A stretch of DNA of 38,196 nt, taken from positions 1-38,196 of the IMG/VR virus record IMGVR_UViG_3300042558_001571. One strand, given 5' to 3'. Positions within the stretch are counted from its first letter, which is position 1. Every line of letters starts with the position of its first letter. The notes beneath the pieces were generated by a model. The model ran no database searches. It was not told the origin of the DNA and saw only the letters and a program-made list of their open reading frames with translations. Shown here piece by piece: positions 14,135 to 22,182 of this stretch. A program made the translations under genes and the position numbers. The stretch is from a virus.

Positions 14135-14451
14135 AGCGTCGTTACATCCAGGACAAAAACACGTTGGAGCTTATTGAAGTAACCAATGACTTTGCGCCTG
14201 ACAATCGTGTTGGTGATTCGGCATTATGGGGAGATTCCCACTACGCAAACACGACCGGCCCGAATGGTGAGGATTTGTCGAGCAGGTCAAAGCATCGTGC
14301 TTATCTCAAAGCTACCGGGCTAACAACGGTAGATGAATTTAAATCCGACTGGGCTCGGGCAAAGGAAGCCCGAGAGAACTATCACCGCAGCGGTGGCACC
14401 GTGTCGCGACAAGACGTCGCTCAAGCCATCGCGAGATTGAAAGGGTACTGA
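14131..14451 (+). CDS. Hypothetical protein of the head module
   Basis: A 106-residue protein with no recognised family. It starts with MKRRYIQDKNTLELIEV and has a DSALWGDSHYANT segment followed by helical, charged sequence. Proteins of this size and pattern are found between portal and scaffold in related podoviruses. Start is fixed by the ATGA overlap with the previous gene; the next gene begins 1 bp after its stop. Confidence 0.65.
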   Translation: MKRRYIQDKNTLELIEVTNDFAPDNRVGDSALWGDSHYANTTGPNGEDLSSRSKHRAYLKATGLTTVDEFKSDWARAKEARENYHRSGGTVSRQDVAQAIARLKGY

Positions 14452-14452
14452 G

Positions 14453-16003
14453 ATGGCCGAAGCAGAGATCAAAGCGACACCAGTCAAGCGTGACTGGGCT
14501 CTGAAAGTGTCTGAAGCATTGAGAAAAGCGCGAGACTTTGCGGATAACGCACGCGTGCCAGACGCCGTCCCGCTCTTAGGCGGCATGGGTGCTGGCGAGA
14601 TCCTTATGGGTAAGGCGCCAGAGGGCTTTGAGAACCTTGCGTATGACATGCCGCTTACTCGCGGCAGTGGCTGGACAACACAGCTCAAACCCGAGACGCT
14701 GGACATGGCCTTCCTGGGCATGGACGCTCTGAGCGCTGGACAGCTTGCAAAAGCTGGCATCAAGCCCTTGGCCAAAGCAGCTGCAAAGCAAATCGACAAC
14801 GCGATGGTCGAAGGCACTGGGCCACTGGCCAAAGTGCTTGAGCCGGTCGCGCCAAGCTTTGCAGTCGCGCCAGGCAAGAAAGGATTGACCTCAGTTCGCC
14901 AGGCAATCGAGGACGCAGAAGCGCAAATCGCTGCATCAAAAGCGGCCGGCGGTAAAGGCTATGTGGTCAACAAGGCAGAAGACCTCAAGATCCTGCCCAA
15001 GACCGAGTCGCCATACATCGAGACAGAGCAGTTCCTGCCAGAGCGGCAGAACCCTCGTAAGAAAGGCGGTGAGTACGTCTACAACGAGCGCACCGAAGAG
15101 CTGCTTGACAACCCCGCAGCACGACGCGCTGTCGAGCGCAACATGATGCGCGGTGACGCAATGGGTATGCGCGAGTGGTATGGCACCCGCCCCCTCTACG
15201 AGGCAGCAATGGACGCCGGCCAGACGCCCGATGAGTTTGCTCGCATGATGCAGCACCTCTCAAGCGCATCTCAGCGCAGCCCTGTGCCCGGTCAGATCAA
15301 GCGCGGCTCGGCTACTTGGGTCGCCGACAAACAAGGCTTGCTCACACCCGACGCGCCTGACTACAAACTCCCGTCAGGATACGGATCGCTCGCGCAAAAG
15401 GACATTATCAAGCGTGCGTATGAGATCGCCGCTGGTGAAGGTCTGGACGAAACCAAAAAGCTTGGCCGCTTCTATCAAAACCTGATGGGCAACTTGGAGC
15501 CGGTGACAGTCGACGTCATGGCGTTGCGCGGTCCAATCATGGCCACCAAGGACCCGAATTGGTTGGCAACGCAGCTGCGCGAGAAAAGCAACCTGACCGG
15601 CGAAGTAAAGACATATCGCCCGCGCCAGATGTTTGAGAGCGGCGAAATGACGATGAAGGAAGCGCTTAATCGCCCAGGCTTCTGGGAAGCCGCACCCAAG
15701 GGGGCCGAGTATGGAGCGTTTGAAGACTTCTACAGAAAGATCGCAGCCAAGCGTGGCATGGCGCCAGCTGAAGGCCAGGCCGTCGCCTGGTATGGCTCTG
15801 GCTCCGAGGCTGGTCTGCGCACGGCTCCACGCACGTTCATGCAGGCCGTTGAGGATCGCATCATTGACACGGCTGGCAAGCGAAACGAAACGTATCAGCA
15901 AGTCCTGGCTGACTTCCTACGCGGCAAAAAACCGTTGATGGGCGTCGGTGCTGGCGTTGGCATTGGTGCCAACCAGGACAGCGAACTTGAAGTAATGCCG
16001 TAA
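14453..16003 (+). CDS. Hypothetical large virion-associated protein
   Basis: A 516-residue protein placed between portal and scaffold. Residues about 40-125 are Gly/Ala-rich amphipathic sequence resembling phage internal proteins. The central part is charged (EYVYNERTEELLDNPAARRAVERNMMRGDAMGMREWYGTRPLYEAAMDAGQ), and the last 20 residues are again Gly-rich. I do not recognise an enzyme motif with confidence. It is likely packaged in or attached to the head; the function is unknown. Confidence 0.65.
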   Translation: MAEAEIKATPVKRDWALKVSEALRKARDFADNARVPDAVPLLGGMGAGEILMGKAPEGFENLAYDMPLTRGSGWTTQLKPETLDMAFLGMDALSAGQLAKAGIKPLAKAAAKQIDNAMVEGTGPLAKVLEPVAPSFAVAPGKKGLTSVRQAIEDAEAQIAASKAAGGKGYVVNKAEDLKILPKTESPYIETEQFLPERQNPRKKGGEYVYNERTEELLDNPAARRAVERNMMRGDAMGMREWYGTRPLYEAAMDAGQTPDEFARMMQHLSSASQRSPVPGQIKRGSATWVADKQGLLTPDAPDYKLPSGYGSLAQKDIIKRAYEIAAGEGLDETKKLGRFYQNLMGNLEPVTVDVMALRGPIMATKDPNWLATQLREKSNLTGEVKTYRPRQMFESGEMTMKEALNRPGFWEAAPKGAEYGAFEDFYRKIAAKRGMAPAEGQAVAWYGSGSEAGLRTAPRTFMQAVEDRIIDTAGKRNETYQQVLADFLRGKKPLMGVGAGVGIGANQDSELEVMP

Positions 16004-16023
16004 ACAAAAAAAAGGAAAATCCT

Positions 16024-17136
16024 ATGGAAAACACCACCTCATTACGCGAGAGCTTAGAAGAAGCGATGGGCGAATCAGAAGCGCCCGCGCAGAACGACTC
16101 GCAGCTTGAAACCTCTGCTGCACCCGAACCGTCCCAAACGGTGAGCAGTGATCCTGCGCCGGCAGCGGCCCAGGAGAGTGAGACAGCGGCACCCGAGGGG
16201 GAAACTCCTCGGGAAAGTCGCGAACGCGATCCCTCTGGCAAGTTTGCAAAGAAGCCCGACGAAGGCATCCAGCCTGGTCCGAAGTCTGAGCCCAAGGCAA
16301 ATCGCGAGGAGCGTGCTCCGCAGTCCTGGAAGCCAGAGACACGCCAACACTGGCAGTCATTGCCGGCTGAGGTCCGTGGCGAAATCGCTCGCCGCGAAGG
16401 TGAGTTCACTCGAGTGATGCAGGAGACGGCCGAGTCGCGCAAGATGGCTGAGGCCTTTCAGCGCACCATCGCCCCCTACGAGCATTTCATTCGTGCAGAG
16501 AACAGCAATCCATTCCAGGCCATCGACAACCTGATGGCCACAGCGGCCAGGCTGCGCACCAGCACGGCACCCGAGCTCGCAGGACTAGTTTCACAAATCA
16601 TCAACCAGTACGGCGTTGGCCGCTTTGGCAAAGGATTCATTGAAACGCTGGACCATGCTCTCGTTGGGCAGACCCCACAAGAAGATCCTCGTGAAGTGAT
16701 GATGCGACAAAAGCTTGAGCAGGAAATTGCTCCGGTTAAGCAGTTCATGAACCAGTTCCAGCAAATGCAACAAATGCAAGAGCAGCAGATGCAAGGGCAG
16801 GCCGGCAATGAAGTGCAAGGTTTTCTAGCAAACCATGAGTTTGCGATGGACGTCAAAGACGACATGGCCGACTTGATCGAAATGGCTCACAGACGTGGCC
16901 GAGAACTCTCACTGGAGGAGGCTTATGACAAAGCCTGTAGGTCGCACCCGTCAATCGGCAAAATCCTTGCCAACCGTGACAAAGCCACGCAAGCCCAGAG
17001 CACCAACCAGGTCGCGCAAAGAGCCAGAGCCGCCTCAGTCAGCGTCTCAGGAGCTCCGTCCGGTGGGTCTAATAGCTCTAGTGCGGCAGATCTTCGGTCG
17101 GCGTTAGAAAGCGCCTGGGCACAGAACGGGCGTTAA
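16024..17136 (+). CDS. Scaffolding protein
   Basis: A 370-residue, acidic, largely disordered and coiled-coil protein immediately before the major capsid gene. The first ~110 residues are Glu/Pro/Ala/Ser-rich; then comes PQSWKPETRQHWQSLPAEVRGEIARREGEFTRVMQE, a pattern common in podovirus scaffolds, and a Gln/Met-rich coiled coil (FMNQFQQMQQMQEQQMQGQ near residues 240-260). Scaffolds guide capsid assembly and leave before packaging. AAAGGAAAAT precedes the ATG. Identification is by place, composition and the W-P-E pattern. Confidence 0.8.
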   Translation: MENTTSLRESLEEAMGESEAPAQNDSQLETSAAPEPSQTVSSDPAPAAAQESETAAPEGETPRESRERDPSGKFAKKPDEGIQPGPKSEPKANREERAPQSWKPETRQHWQSLPAEVRGEIARREGEFTRVMQETAESRKMAEAFQRTIAPYEHFIRAENSNPFQAIDNLMATAARLRTSTAPELAGLVSQIINQYGVGRFGKGFIETLDHALVGQTPQEDPREVMMRQKLEQEIAPVKQFMNQFQQMQQMQEQQMQGQAGNEVQGFLANHEFAMDVKDDMADLIEMAHRRGRELSLEEAYDKACRSHPSIGKILANRDKATQAQSTNQVAQRARAASVSVSGAPSGGSNSSSAADLRSALESAWAQNGR

Positions 17137-17142
17137 GAAAGT

Positions 17143-17163
17143 CGCGAGGGTAATTCCCTCGCG
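17143..17163 (+). terminator. Hairpin after the scaffold gene
   Basis: CGCGAGGG (17143-17150) and CCCTCGCG (17156-17163) form a perfect 8-bp stem with a 5-base loop seven bases after the scaffold stop codon. Only two Ts follow, so it is not a classic terminator; it may be an RNA-processing or 3'-end stabilising hairpin that lets capsid mRNA be set apart. Confidence 0.45.
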
Positions 17164-17180
17164 TTGTCACTATCTATACC

Positions 17181-17196
17181 TGATGTTAAAACATCA
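17181..17196. promoter_or_regulatory. 16-bp palindrome upstream of the capsid gene
   Basis: TGATGTT and AACATCA are perfect arms separated by AA, in the 244-bp space between scaffold and capsid. It could be an operator or a small hairpin. I see no firm promoter in this gap, and the remaining sequence (17197-17365) has no feature I can support. Confidence 0.35.
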
Positions 17197-17380
17197 ATAC
17201 GCACTGATGCGAACCTACGGGCCATCCACAGTGATGCTTTGAGTAGTAAGCGGTTGTCGGCAGTGAGCCACCGCAACGCAGGACTCCATAGAGCCACCAG
17301 CGACGGACTCCAGAGAAAGACAGCCAAAGAGACCGGCGTCAAGCCAATCCCTTTTTGTCTAATTCATTAGGAGTTCCAAA

Positions 17381-18370
17381 ATGGCATTTGCCAATCCCTC
17401 AGTTAGCGACATCGTCGCAACGACCATTCAGTCCCGTTCGCGTCAAATCGCAGACAACGTCACCAAGAACAACGCCATCCTTCAGCGCCTAAATCAGCGC
17501 GGCAAAGTTCGCACGTTCTCTGGCGGTAACGTCATCCTCGAAGAACTCTCTTTTGCCGAGAACCCAAACGCTGGTTTTTACAGCGGCTACGACCTGTTGC
17601 CTGTTGCCGCAGCTGACGTTATCAGCGCAGCCGAGTACCAGATCAAGCAGTTCGCAGTGCCTGTCGTAATCAGCGGCCTCGAGCAGCTGCAGAACGCTGG
17701 ACGCGAGCAGATGATCGACTTGATGGAAGCACGCATCAACGTCGCTGAAAGCACGATGGCTAACCAACTCTCGACCTCGATCTACTCCGACGGCACCGGC
17801 GACGGTGGCAAGGAAGTAACCGGACTCGACGCTGCTGTGCCCACCAATCCAGCCACAGGCACCTACGGTGGAATCAACCGTGCAACCTGGTCCTTCTGGC
17901 GCTCAGGCAAGTTCGATGCAGCTACCGATGGCGGCGCAGCGATCTCCTCAAGCAACATCCAGACATACATGAACGCACTGTGGGCCAAGCTGGTTCGCGG
18001 CAGCGATCGTCCTGACCTGATCGTCATGGACAACGTCATGTGGTCGTACTACATGGGTTCGTTGCAGCCACAGCAGCGCTTTACTGATCCTGCTTCTGCA
18101 AACCTCGGCTTCCCCACGATTAAGTTCATGGACGCTGACGTTGTGCTCGACGGCGGTATCGGCGGCGCATGTCCTGCAAAGACTGCGTTCTTCTTGAACA
18201 CCAAGTACATCTCCTGGCGCCCTCACCGTGACCGCAACATGGTTCCGCTGTCACCTGATCGTCGCTACTCCATTAACCAGGACGCCGAGGTTCAGATCTT
18301 AGCGTGGGCTGGAAATTTGACATGTAGTGGTGCGCAGTTCCAGGGTCGCTTGTTTGACACCACGGCCTAA
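17381..18370 (+). CDS. Major capsid protein
   Basis: A 329-residue protein matching the BPP-1-like podovirus capsid: N-terminal MAFANPSVSDIVATTIQSRSRQIADNVTKNNAILQ helix, then GKVRTFSGGNVILEELSF, ADVISAAEYQIKQFAVPVVISGLE (a long spine helix and beta strands as in HK97-fold capsids) and a C-terminal VQILAWAGNLTCSGAQFQGRL. It builds the icosahedral shell. TTAGGAG precedes the ATG. It has its own 244-bp upstream gap and is followed by two hairpins, suggesting separate mRNA control for this very abundant product. Confidence 0.9.
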   Translation: MAFANPSVSDIVATTIQSRSRQIADNVTKNNAILQRLNQRGKVRTFSGGNVILEELSFAENPNAGFYSGYDLLPVAAADVISAAEYQIKQFAVPVVISGLEQLQNAGREQMIDLMEARINVAESTMANQLSTSIYSDGTGDGGKEVTGLDAAVPTNPATGTYGGINRATWSFWRSGKFDAATDGGAAISSSNIQTYMNALWAKLVRGSDRPDLIVMDNVMWSYYMGSLQPQQRFTDPASANLGFPTIKFMDADVVLDGGIGGACPAKTAFFLNTKYISWRPHRDRNMVPLSPDRRYSINQDAEVQILAWAGNLTCSGAQFQGRLFDTTA

Positions 18371-18401
18371 CAAGAAGCTCTCCAGGTGGTGAGCATCCTT
18401 A

Positions 18402-18443
18402 GCACAGCCTTCTTCGATTACTCGTAGGGGCTGTGCGCTTTTT
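18402..18443 (+). terminator. Terminator or attenuator after the capsid gene
   Basis: GCACAGCC (18402-18409) pairs with GGCTGTGC (18429-18436), leaving a 19-base loop and followed by GCTTTTT. The shape fits a rho-independent terminator, though the loop is long. Partial termination here would give more capsid mRNA than downstream mRNA. Confidence 0.5.
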
Positions 18444-18454
18444 GGAGATACGAA

Positions 18455-18649
18455 ATGGCAGCAACATTTTCAGCAGCACCCGCATCCAAGATCCACGACA
18501 TCACTGCGTCACAGGCTACTGGTGCGGTATCGACCGGGATTGGATACCCATCCCCGACGGCAGTAACCGGCGATGTAATCGCTGACTCGCGGATCGGCGG
18601 CACGGCATTTAACCTCACGGTTCGTGCAGCCGCTCCAGCAACAACTTAG
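18455..18649 (+). CDS. Small Ala/Thr-rich head protein (possible capsid decoration)
   Basis: A 64-residue Ala/Ser/Thr/Gly-rich protein with GGAG before the ATG. No motif is recognised, but a small beta-rich protein directly after the capsid gene and enclosed between two terminator hairpins is the usual place for a decoration or cement protein made in high amounts. This role is inferred from position and size. Confidence 0.65.
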   Translation: MAATFSAAPASKIHDITASQATGAVSTGIGYPSPTAVTGDVIADSRIGGTAFNLTVRAAAPATT

Positions 18650-18661
18650 TAGTCCAAAACA

Positions 18662-18688
18662 AAGGGGGCCTCGATGCCCCCTTCTTTT
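18662..18688 (+). terminator. Strong rho-independent terminator
   Basis: AAGGGGGC (18662-18669) and GCCCCCTT (18676-18683) form an 8-bp stem with a 6-base loop, followed by CTTTT. It ends 14 bases before the next ATG, so it should cut down expression of the neck and tail genes relative to the capsid and its small partner. Confidence 0.8.
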
Positions 18689-18702
18689 AACAAGGAAAAT
18701 CC

Positions 18703-19368
18703 ATGATGAATACCACCCAGCGAGAAGTACGTCTTGACGACCTGCTTAACGATCCGTTCTCCCGCAATGACTCTGGTCTTGCCGGCGGCGTGCGTTCAGA
18801 AGATGACGCGCGTTTCCAGAACGACAAGAAACTGCATGTGCGCTTTTATGCACGGCCCGAAATGAACGCGGCGAAGTCGCGTGAAGCAGGACGCCCGATC
18901 TACGAAGAAGTTGATTTTGTTGAAATCATGGTCCCTGGCGATAAGCACAGCGTAATCGATCGCTTGGTGCGTAATCTCGATACGCGCCGCTTTTCGCGGC
19001 AATGGGCTGCGTACAAAGAAGGCAGGGCCGATCAGCAATCTGGCACTCCGCTCACCTCGTTGCCGTTCATGTCGGCATCAAAAGCCGAGGAATACAAGTT
19101 CTTCAACATCGTCACCGCAGAGCAGCTCGCTGCAGCGGCCGATGGCTCAAGCGCTGCCCAGGCAATTATGGGTTTTAACGGCGACAAGCAGAAAGCCAAC
19201 GCCTACCTGCAAATGGCGGCAGGTAACGCCCCAATCCTTCAGATGCAGCAATCGCTTGAGGAAAAGGACAACCAGATCAGCGCCATGATGGAACAGATGA
19301 ATCAAATGAATCAGCGCTTGATGGAGCTTTCACAGAAATCCAGCAAGAAAGCTGTGACAGCTGAGTAA
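18703..19368 (+). CDS. Hypothetical structural protein with C-terminal coiled coil
   Basis: A 221-residue protein. The first part has DDLLNDPFSRNDSGLAGGVRSEDDARFQNDKKLHVRFYARPEMNA, the middle a charged helical region, and the last ~40 residues (LQMQQSLEEKDNQISAMMEQMNQMNQRLMELSQKS) are a clear coiled coil. Such a protein after the capsid gene may be a head-completion or assembly factor. Not recognised by family. AAGGAAAAT precedes a double ATG. Confidence 0.65.
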   Translation: MMNTTQREVRLDDLLNDPFSRNDSGLAGGVRSEDDARFQNDKKLHVRFYARPEMNAAKSREAGRPIYEEVDFVEIMVPGDKHSVIDRLVRNLDTRRFSRQWAAYKEGRADQQSGTPLTSLPFMSASKAEEYKFFNIVTAEQLAAAADGSSAAQAIMGFNGDKQKANAYLQMAAGNAPILQMQQSLEEKDNQISAMMEQMNQMNQRLMELSQKSSKKAVTAE

Positions 19369-19379
19369 AGGAAACCTGG

Positions 19380-20141
19380 ATGCCAACCTATCAAACGCAA
19401 AGCTACTTGACGCTGCAGACAATCATTCAGTCTGTTTGCAAGATGGTTGGCTATCCAGTCGCGGTTGACCCCGCCGGCAGTACAGACCCTGCTGTGCAAC
19501 AAATGGTCGAGGCTTTGAACATGTCTGGCGAGGACATGCTCAACTTGTACGGGTGGCAGCGCCTGTCGAAGCTATACGAGATTGATATCGTTGCTGAGTA
19601 TCCTGGTCAGCTTGAGCGCTCGTTCGATCTTCCTGGTGACTTCTGGCAGTTCATCGACCAGACCCAGTGGAATGTCGACACGCGCCTACCTGCGATCGGC
19701 CCGATCTCTCCGCAAGCCTGGCAGCAGCTGCGCATCCGTATGCCAAAAGTCGTACTGACATTTCTATGGCAGATCCGCGACAGCAAGCTCTGGATTCAGG
19801 CGCCGCCATCAAGCTCGCAAAAGCTCTCGTTCTATTACCAGTCAAACGGCTGGGTGCAGGACGCTGACGACCCCACCGACTTCAAGAACTACGCCAACAA
19901 GAACGGTGACACGATTTTGTTGGACGGCTATTTGATGAAGCTTCTCACTCGAGTGAAATGGCTCGAGATGAAAGGCTTTGACTCTGCGGTCGCGATGCGT
20001 GACTTCCAGGTCAACTACGAGAACCGCAAGGGCAATGACGTCGGCGCTCAGGTGCTGAACATGGCACAGACGCAGGCCTTCCCGTATTTAAATACGGCAA
20101 TCAATGCCCCTGACACGGGCTACGGCGGAGTGGGCTACTGA
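19380..20141 (+). CDS. Head-to-tail adaptor (P22 gp4-like)
   Basis: A 253-residue protein placed where podoviruses encode the adaptor that binds under the portal ring. The N-terminal helical LTLQTIIQSVCKMVGYPV and GEDMLNLYGWQRLSKLYEIDI pattern, a middle beta region (ERSFDLPGDFWQFIDQTQWN, KLWIQAPPSSSQKLSFYYQSNGWV) and C-terminal helices resemble this group. No exact motif is diagnostic, so the call rests on general pattern and synteny. It overlaps the next gene by one base (TGATG). Confidence 0.65.
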   Translation: MPTYQTQSYLTLQTIIQSVCKMVGYPVAVDPAGSTDPAVQQMVEALNMSGEDMLNLYGWQRLSKLYEIDIVAEYPGQLERSFDLPGDFWQFIDQTQWNVDTRLPAIGPISPQAWQQLRIRMPKVVLTFLWQIRDSKLWIQAPPSSSQKLSFYYQSNGWVQDADDPTDFKNYANKNGDTILLDGYLMKLLTRVKWLEMKGFDSAVAMRDFQVNYENRKGNDVGAQVLNMAQTQAFPYLNTAINAPDTGYGGVGY

Positions 20142-21733
20142 TGCCTCTTGTACCTCTCGCAATGTACAAGACGCCACGGCGTGCGGCGCAAGCTCGCAAC
20201 CACCAAGTCGCGGCTTTGCTCGCCCCTACCAAGGGGCTGAACTATCGCGACTCGTTTATTACGCTGGATCCGAAAGACGCTGTAGTCCTGAACAACTTTG
20301 TTGCGCGTCCTACTGGTGTGCAGCTGCGCGGCGGCTATCAAAAGCATGCCATTGGGCTTGGTGGCGCGGTTGCGTCGTTGATGCCTTACCTGGCTCAGAA
20401 CCCGCTCAACAGCAAGCTTTTTGCGGCCGTTGGCGCTGAGATATTTGATGTCACGACAGCTGTGGATTCTCCATTGCCAGAAGAGACAACAACATCCACC
20501 GATGGAATTTGGAGTTCGTTGATGTTCTCGGGTGCTACCGAGAACTATCTTTGCATGACCAGCCCATCGGGCGGCTATTGGACATACGACTCGACAACGG
20601 GTTGGACTGATCGCGCTGCGGCAGTAACTGGCCTAACTGGCAACTTTGGATCGATTGCAGCATGGAAGCGCCGCCTTTGGTTTGGTGCAAACGGCACGGC
20701 CAAGGTCTACTACCTTGCTCCTAACGCACTCCAGGGCGCGGCCACTGAGCTTGATCTTGGACCATTGATGCAGCGTGGTGGCTCGATCGTAGCAATGGTC
20801 AATTGGACATACAACGCCGGCATCGACATCGATGATTACTTGGTCTTTTTTGGCTCGCAGGGTGACGTCATCGTCTATCAGGGCACTGATCCTGATGAAC
20901 CTGCGACCTTTGCGCTCAAGGGTATTTGGTACGTCGGGCGTCCCCCCGTAGGTGATCGGTTCTTCACCGAATACGGCGGTGAATTGTTCATTCTTACTGA
21001 GCTTGGTTTGTTGCCATTGTCAAAGATGGTCAACGGCCTGGTCGCCAATACCTACAACGTGTTGTCGGCACCAATTGCTCCAGTTCTTTCTCCTCTTGTT
21101 TCGCGATTGATCGACGAGCCAATTTGGGAGCTCGGTCTCATCGAGGACAACGATGTCTTGATGGTTAAGGTTCCGCGAGACTCAAGCAATTACACGCAGT
21201 ACGTCATGTTTATTCAGACCGGCGCATGGAGTACGTTTACCGGCATGCCGATTAACTGCAGCAAGACCTTCAACGGCCAGATGTACTTCGGAGATGAAGA
21301 CGGAAATGTCCAGCTTGGACTAAACGTAAAGCGCGACGGCATGGACATCAATGGCGTCGGTGGAACGTATGTTGTCGGCCAGTGCCAGGGCGGCTTTAAC
21401 GCATTTGGGGCCCCGGCGAACCTGAAGATTTTTGGCATGGCTCGCCCGATCCTGATCGGCGCTAACCCACCTGCCGTCCAGGCTCAAATGAACGTCGAGT
21501 ACAGCTTTAACCCGATTTATTCCTCTCCAAGCTTTAACGCAACGGTGGGAGCCAACTGGGATGAGGGCGTATGGGACGAGGCTTCCTGGTCAGGCTCAAT
21601 AAACACTTATGCCGCTTGGGTTGGCGTGCAGAACATGGGCTACTACGGCTCGCTGCGTTTGTCGGTAAAAGGCGACCCAGGGACCGTCTATGTATCGAGC
21701 AATGTGATGTATCAGACTGGCGGGGTGATGTGA
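20141..21733 (+). CDS. Tail hub / DNA stabilisation protein (P22 gp10-like)
   Basis: A 530-residue, beta-rich protein following the adaptor gene. It shows LNNFVARPTGVQLRGGYQKHA near residues 50-70, repeated FGS/YQGTDPDEPATFALKGIWYVGRPPVGDR and ILTELGLLPLS strands typical of propeller-like podovirus hub proteins that plug the portal channel after packaging. The C-terminus has WDEGVWDEASW, echoing the protein at 13414-13899. Start overlaps the previous stop by one base, and its own stop overlaps the next ATG by one base. Confidence 0.7.
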   Translation: MPLVPLAMYKTPRRAAQARNHQVAALLAPTKGLNYRDSFITLDPKDAVVLNNFVARPTGVQLRGGYQKHAIGLGGAVASLMPYLAQNPLNSKLFAAVGAEIFDVTTAVDSPLPEETTTSTDGIWSSLMFSGATENYLCMTSPSGGYWTYDSTTGWTDRAAAVTGLTGNFGSIAAWKRRLWFGANGTAKVYYLAPNALQGAATELDLGPLMQRGGSIVAMVNWTYNAGIDIDDYLVFFGSQGDVIVYQGTDPDEPATFALKGIWYVGRPPVGDRFFTEYGGELFILTELGLLPLSKMVNGLVANTYNVLSAPIAPVLSPLVSRLIDEPIWELGLIEDNDVLMVKVPRDSSNYTQYVMFIQTGAWSTFTGMPINCSKTFNGQMYFGDEDGNVQLGLNVKRDGMDINGVGGTYVVGQCQGGFNAFGAPANLKIFGMARPILIGANPPAVQAQMNVEYSFNPIYSSPSFNATVGANWDEGVWDEASWSGSINTYAAWVGVQNMGYYGSLRLSVKGDPGTVYVSSNVMYQTGGVM

Positions 21734-22182
21734 TGCTGGTTAGCGCACGCACCGACGCAGAACGCAGGACAGCAGCCGGCATCTTGTTTGAAAAGGCCGG
21801 CGTGCAGCCATGTGCAGATATGCAGGCGCTGGTCTGGATCAATGATGAACAGCAGGTTGAATGGGTTGTCGGATACACGGGTTTCGTTGGCAAAACTTGT
21901 CAGATGCACGTTGTGAACTTAGTAACGCGTAGAGCTCCTCGCAAGCTGTTGTGGGCTGCGTTTGACTATCCATTCAACCAGCTTCGTTTGCAGACGGTGC
22001 TTGGCATCGTCAACAGCAAGAACGGGCAGGCGATGAAATTTGATCGCCATTTGGGTTTTAAAGAGCTTTTGCGACTTGAAGGTCAGCATGAAAACGGCGG
22101 CGATCTAGTCGTCTTCGCAATGGACAAAGACGAGTGCCGCTGGATACAGGAGAACGAGCATGAAGAAAGAATGGTCGCGTAG
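21733..22182 (+). CDS. GNAT-family acetyltransferase-like protein
   Basis: A 149-residue protein with the GNAT C-terminal pattern: the NQLRLQTVLGIVNSKNGQAMKFDRHLGFKELLRL segment corresponds to the acetyl-CoA-fold helix and the next strand. GNAT proteins move an acetyl group from acetyl-CoA to an amine; the substrate here is unknown. Its place in the tail module, coupled one base with the hub gene and overlapping the next gene by 23 bp, is typical of podoviruses. The start at 21733 is set by this coupling. Confidence 0.75.
   Translation: MLVSARTDAERRTAAGILFEKAGVQPCADMQALVWINDEQQVEWVVGYTGFVGKTCQMHVVNLVTRRAPRKLLWAAFDYPFNQLRLQTVLGIVNSKNGQAMKFDRHLGFKELLRLEGQHENGGDLVVFAMDKDECRWIQENEHEERMVA

Noticed and set aside
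17164-17370. 68-codon ORF between scaffold and capsid
   Set aside because: TTG start without a ribosome site, poor composition, and a position in an otherwise regulatory gap.
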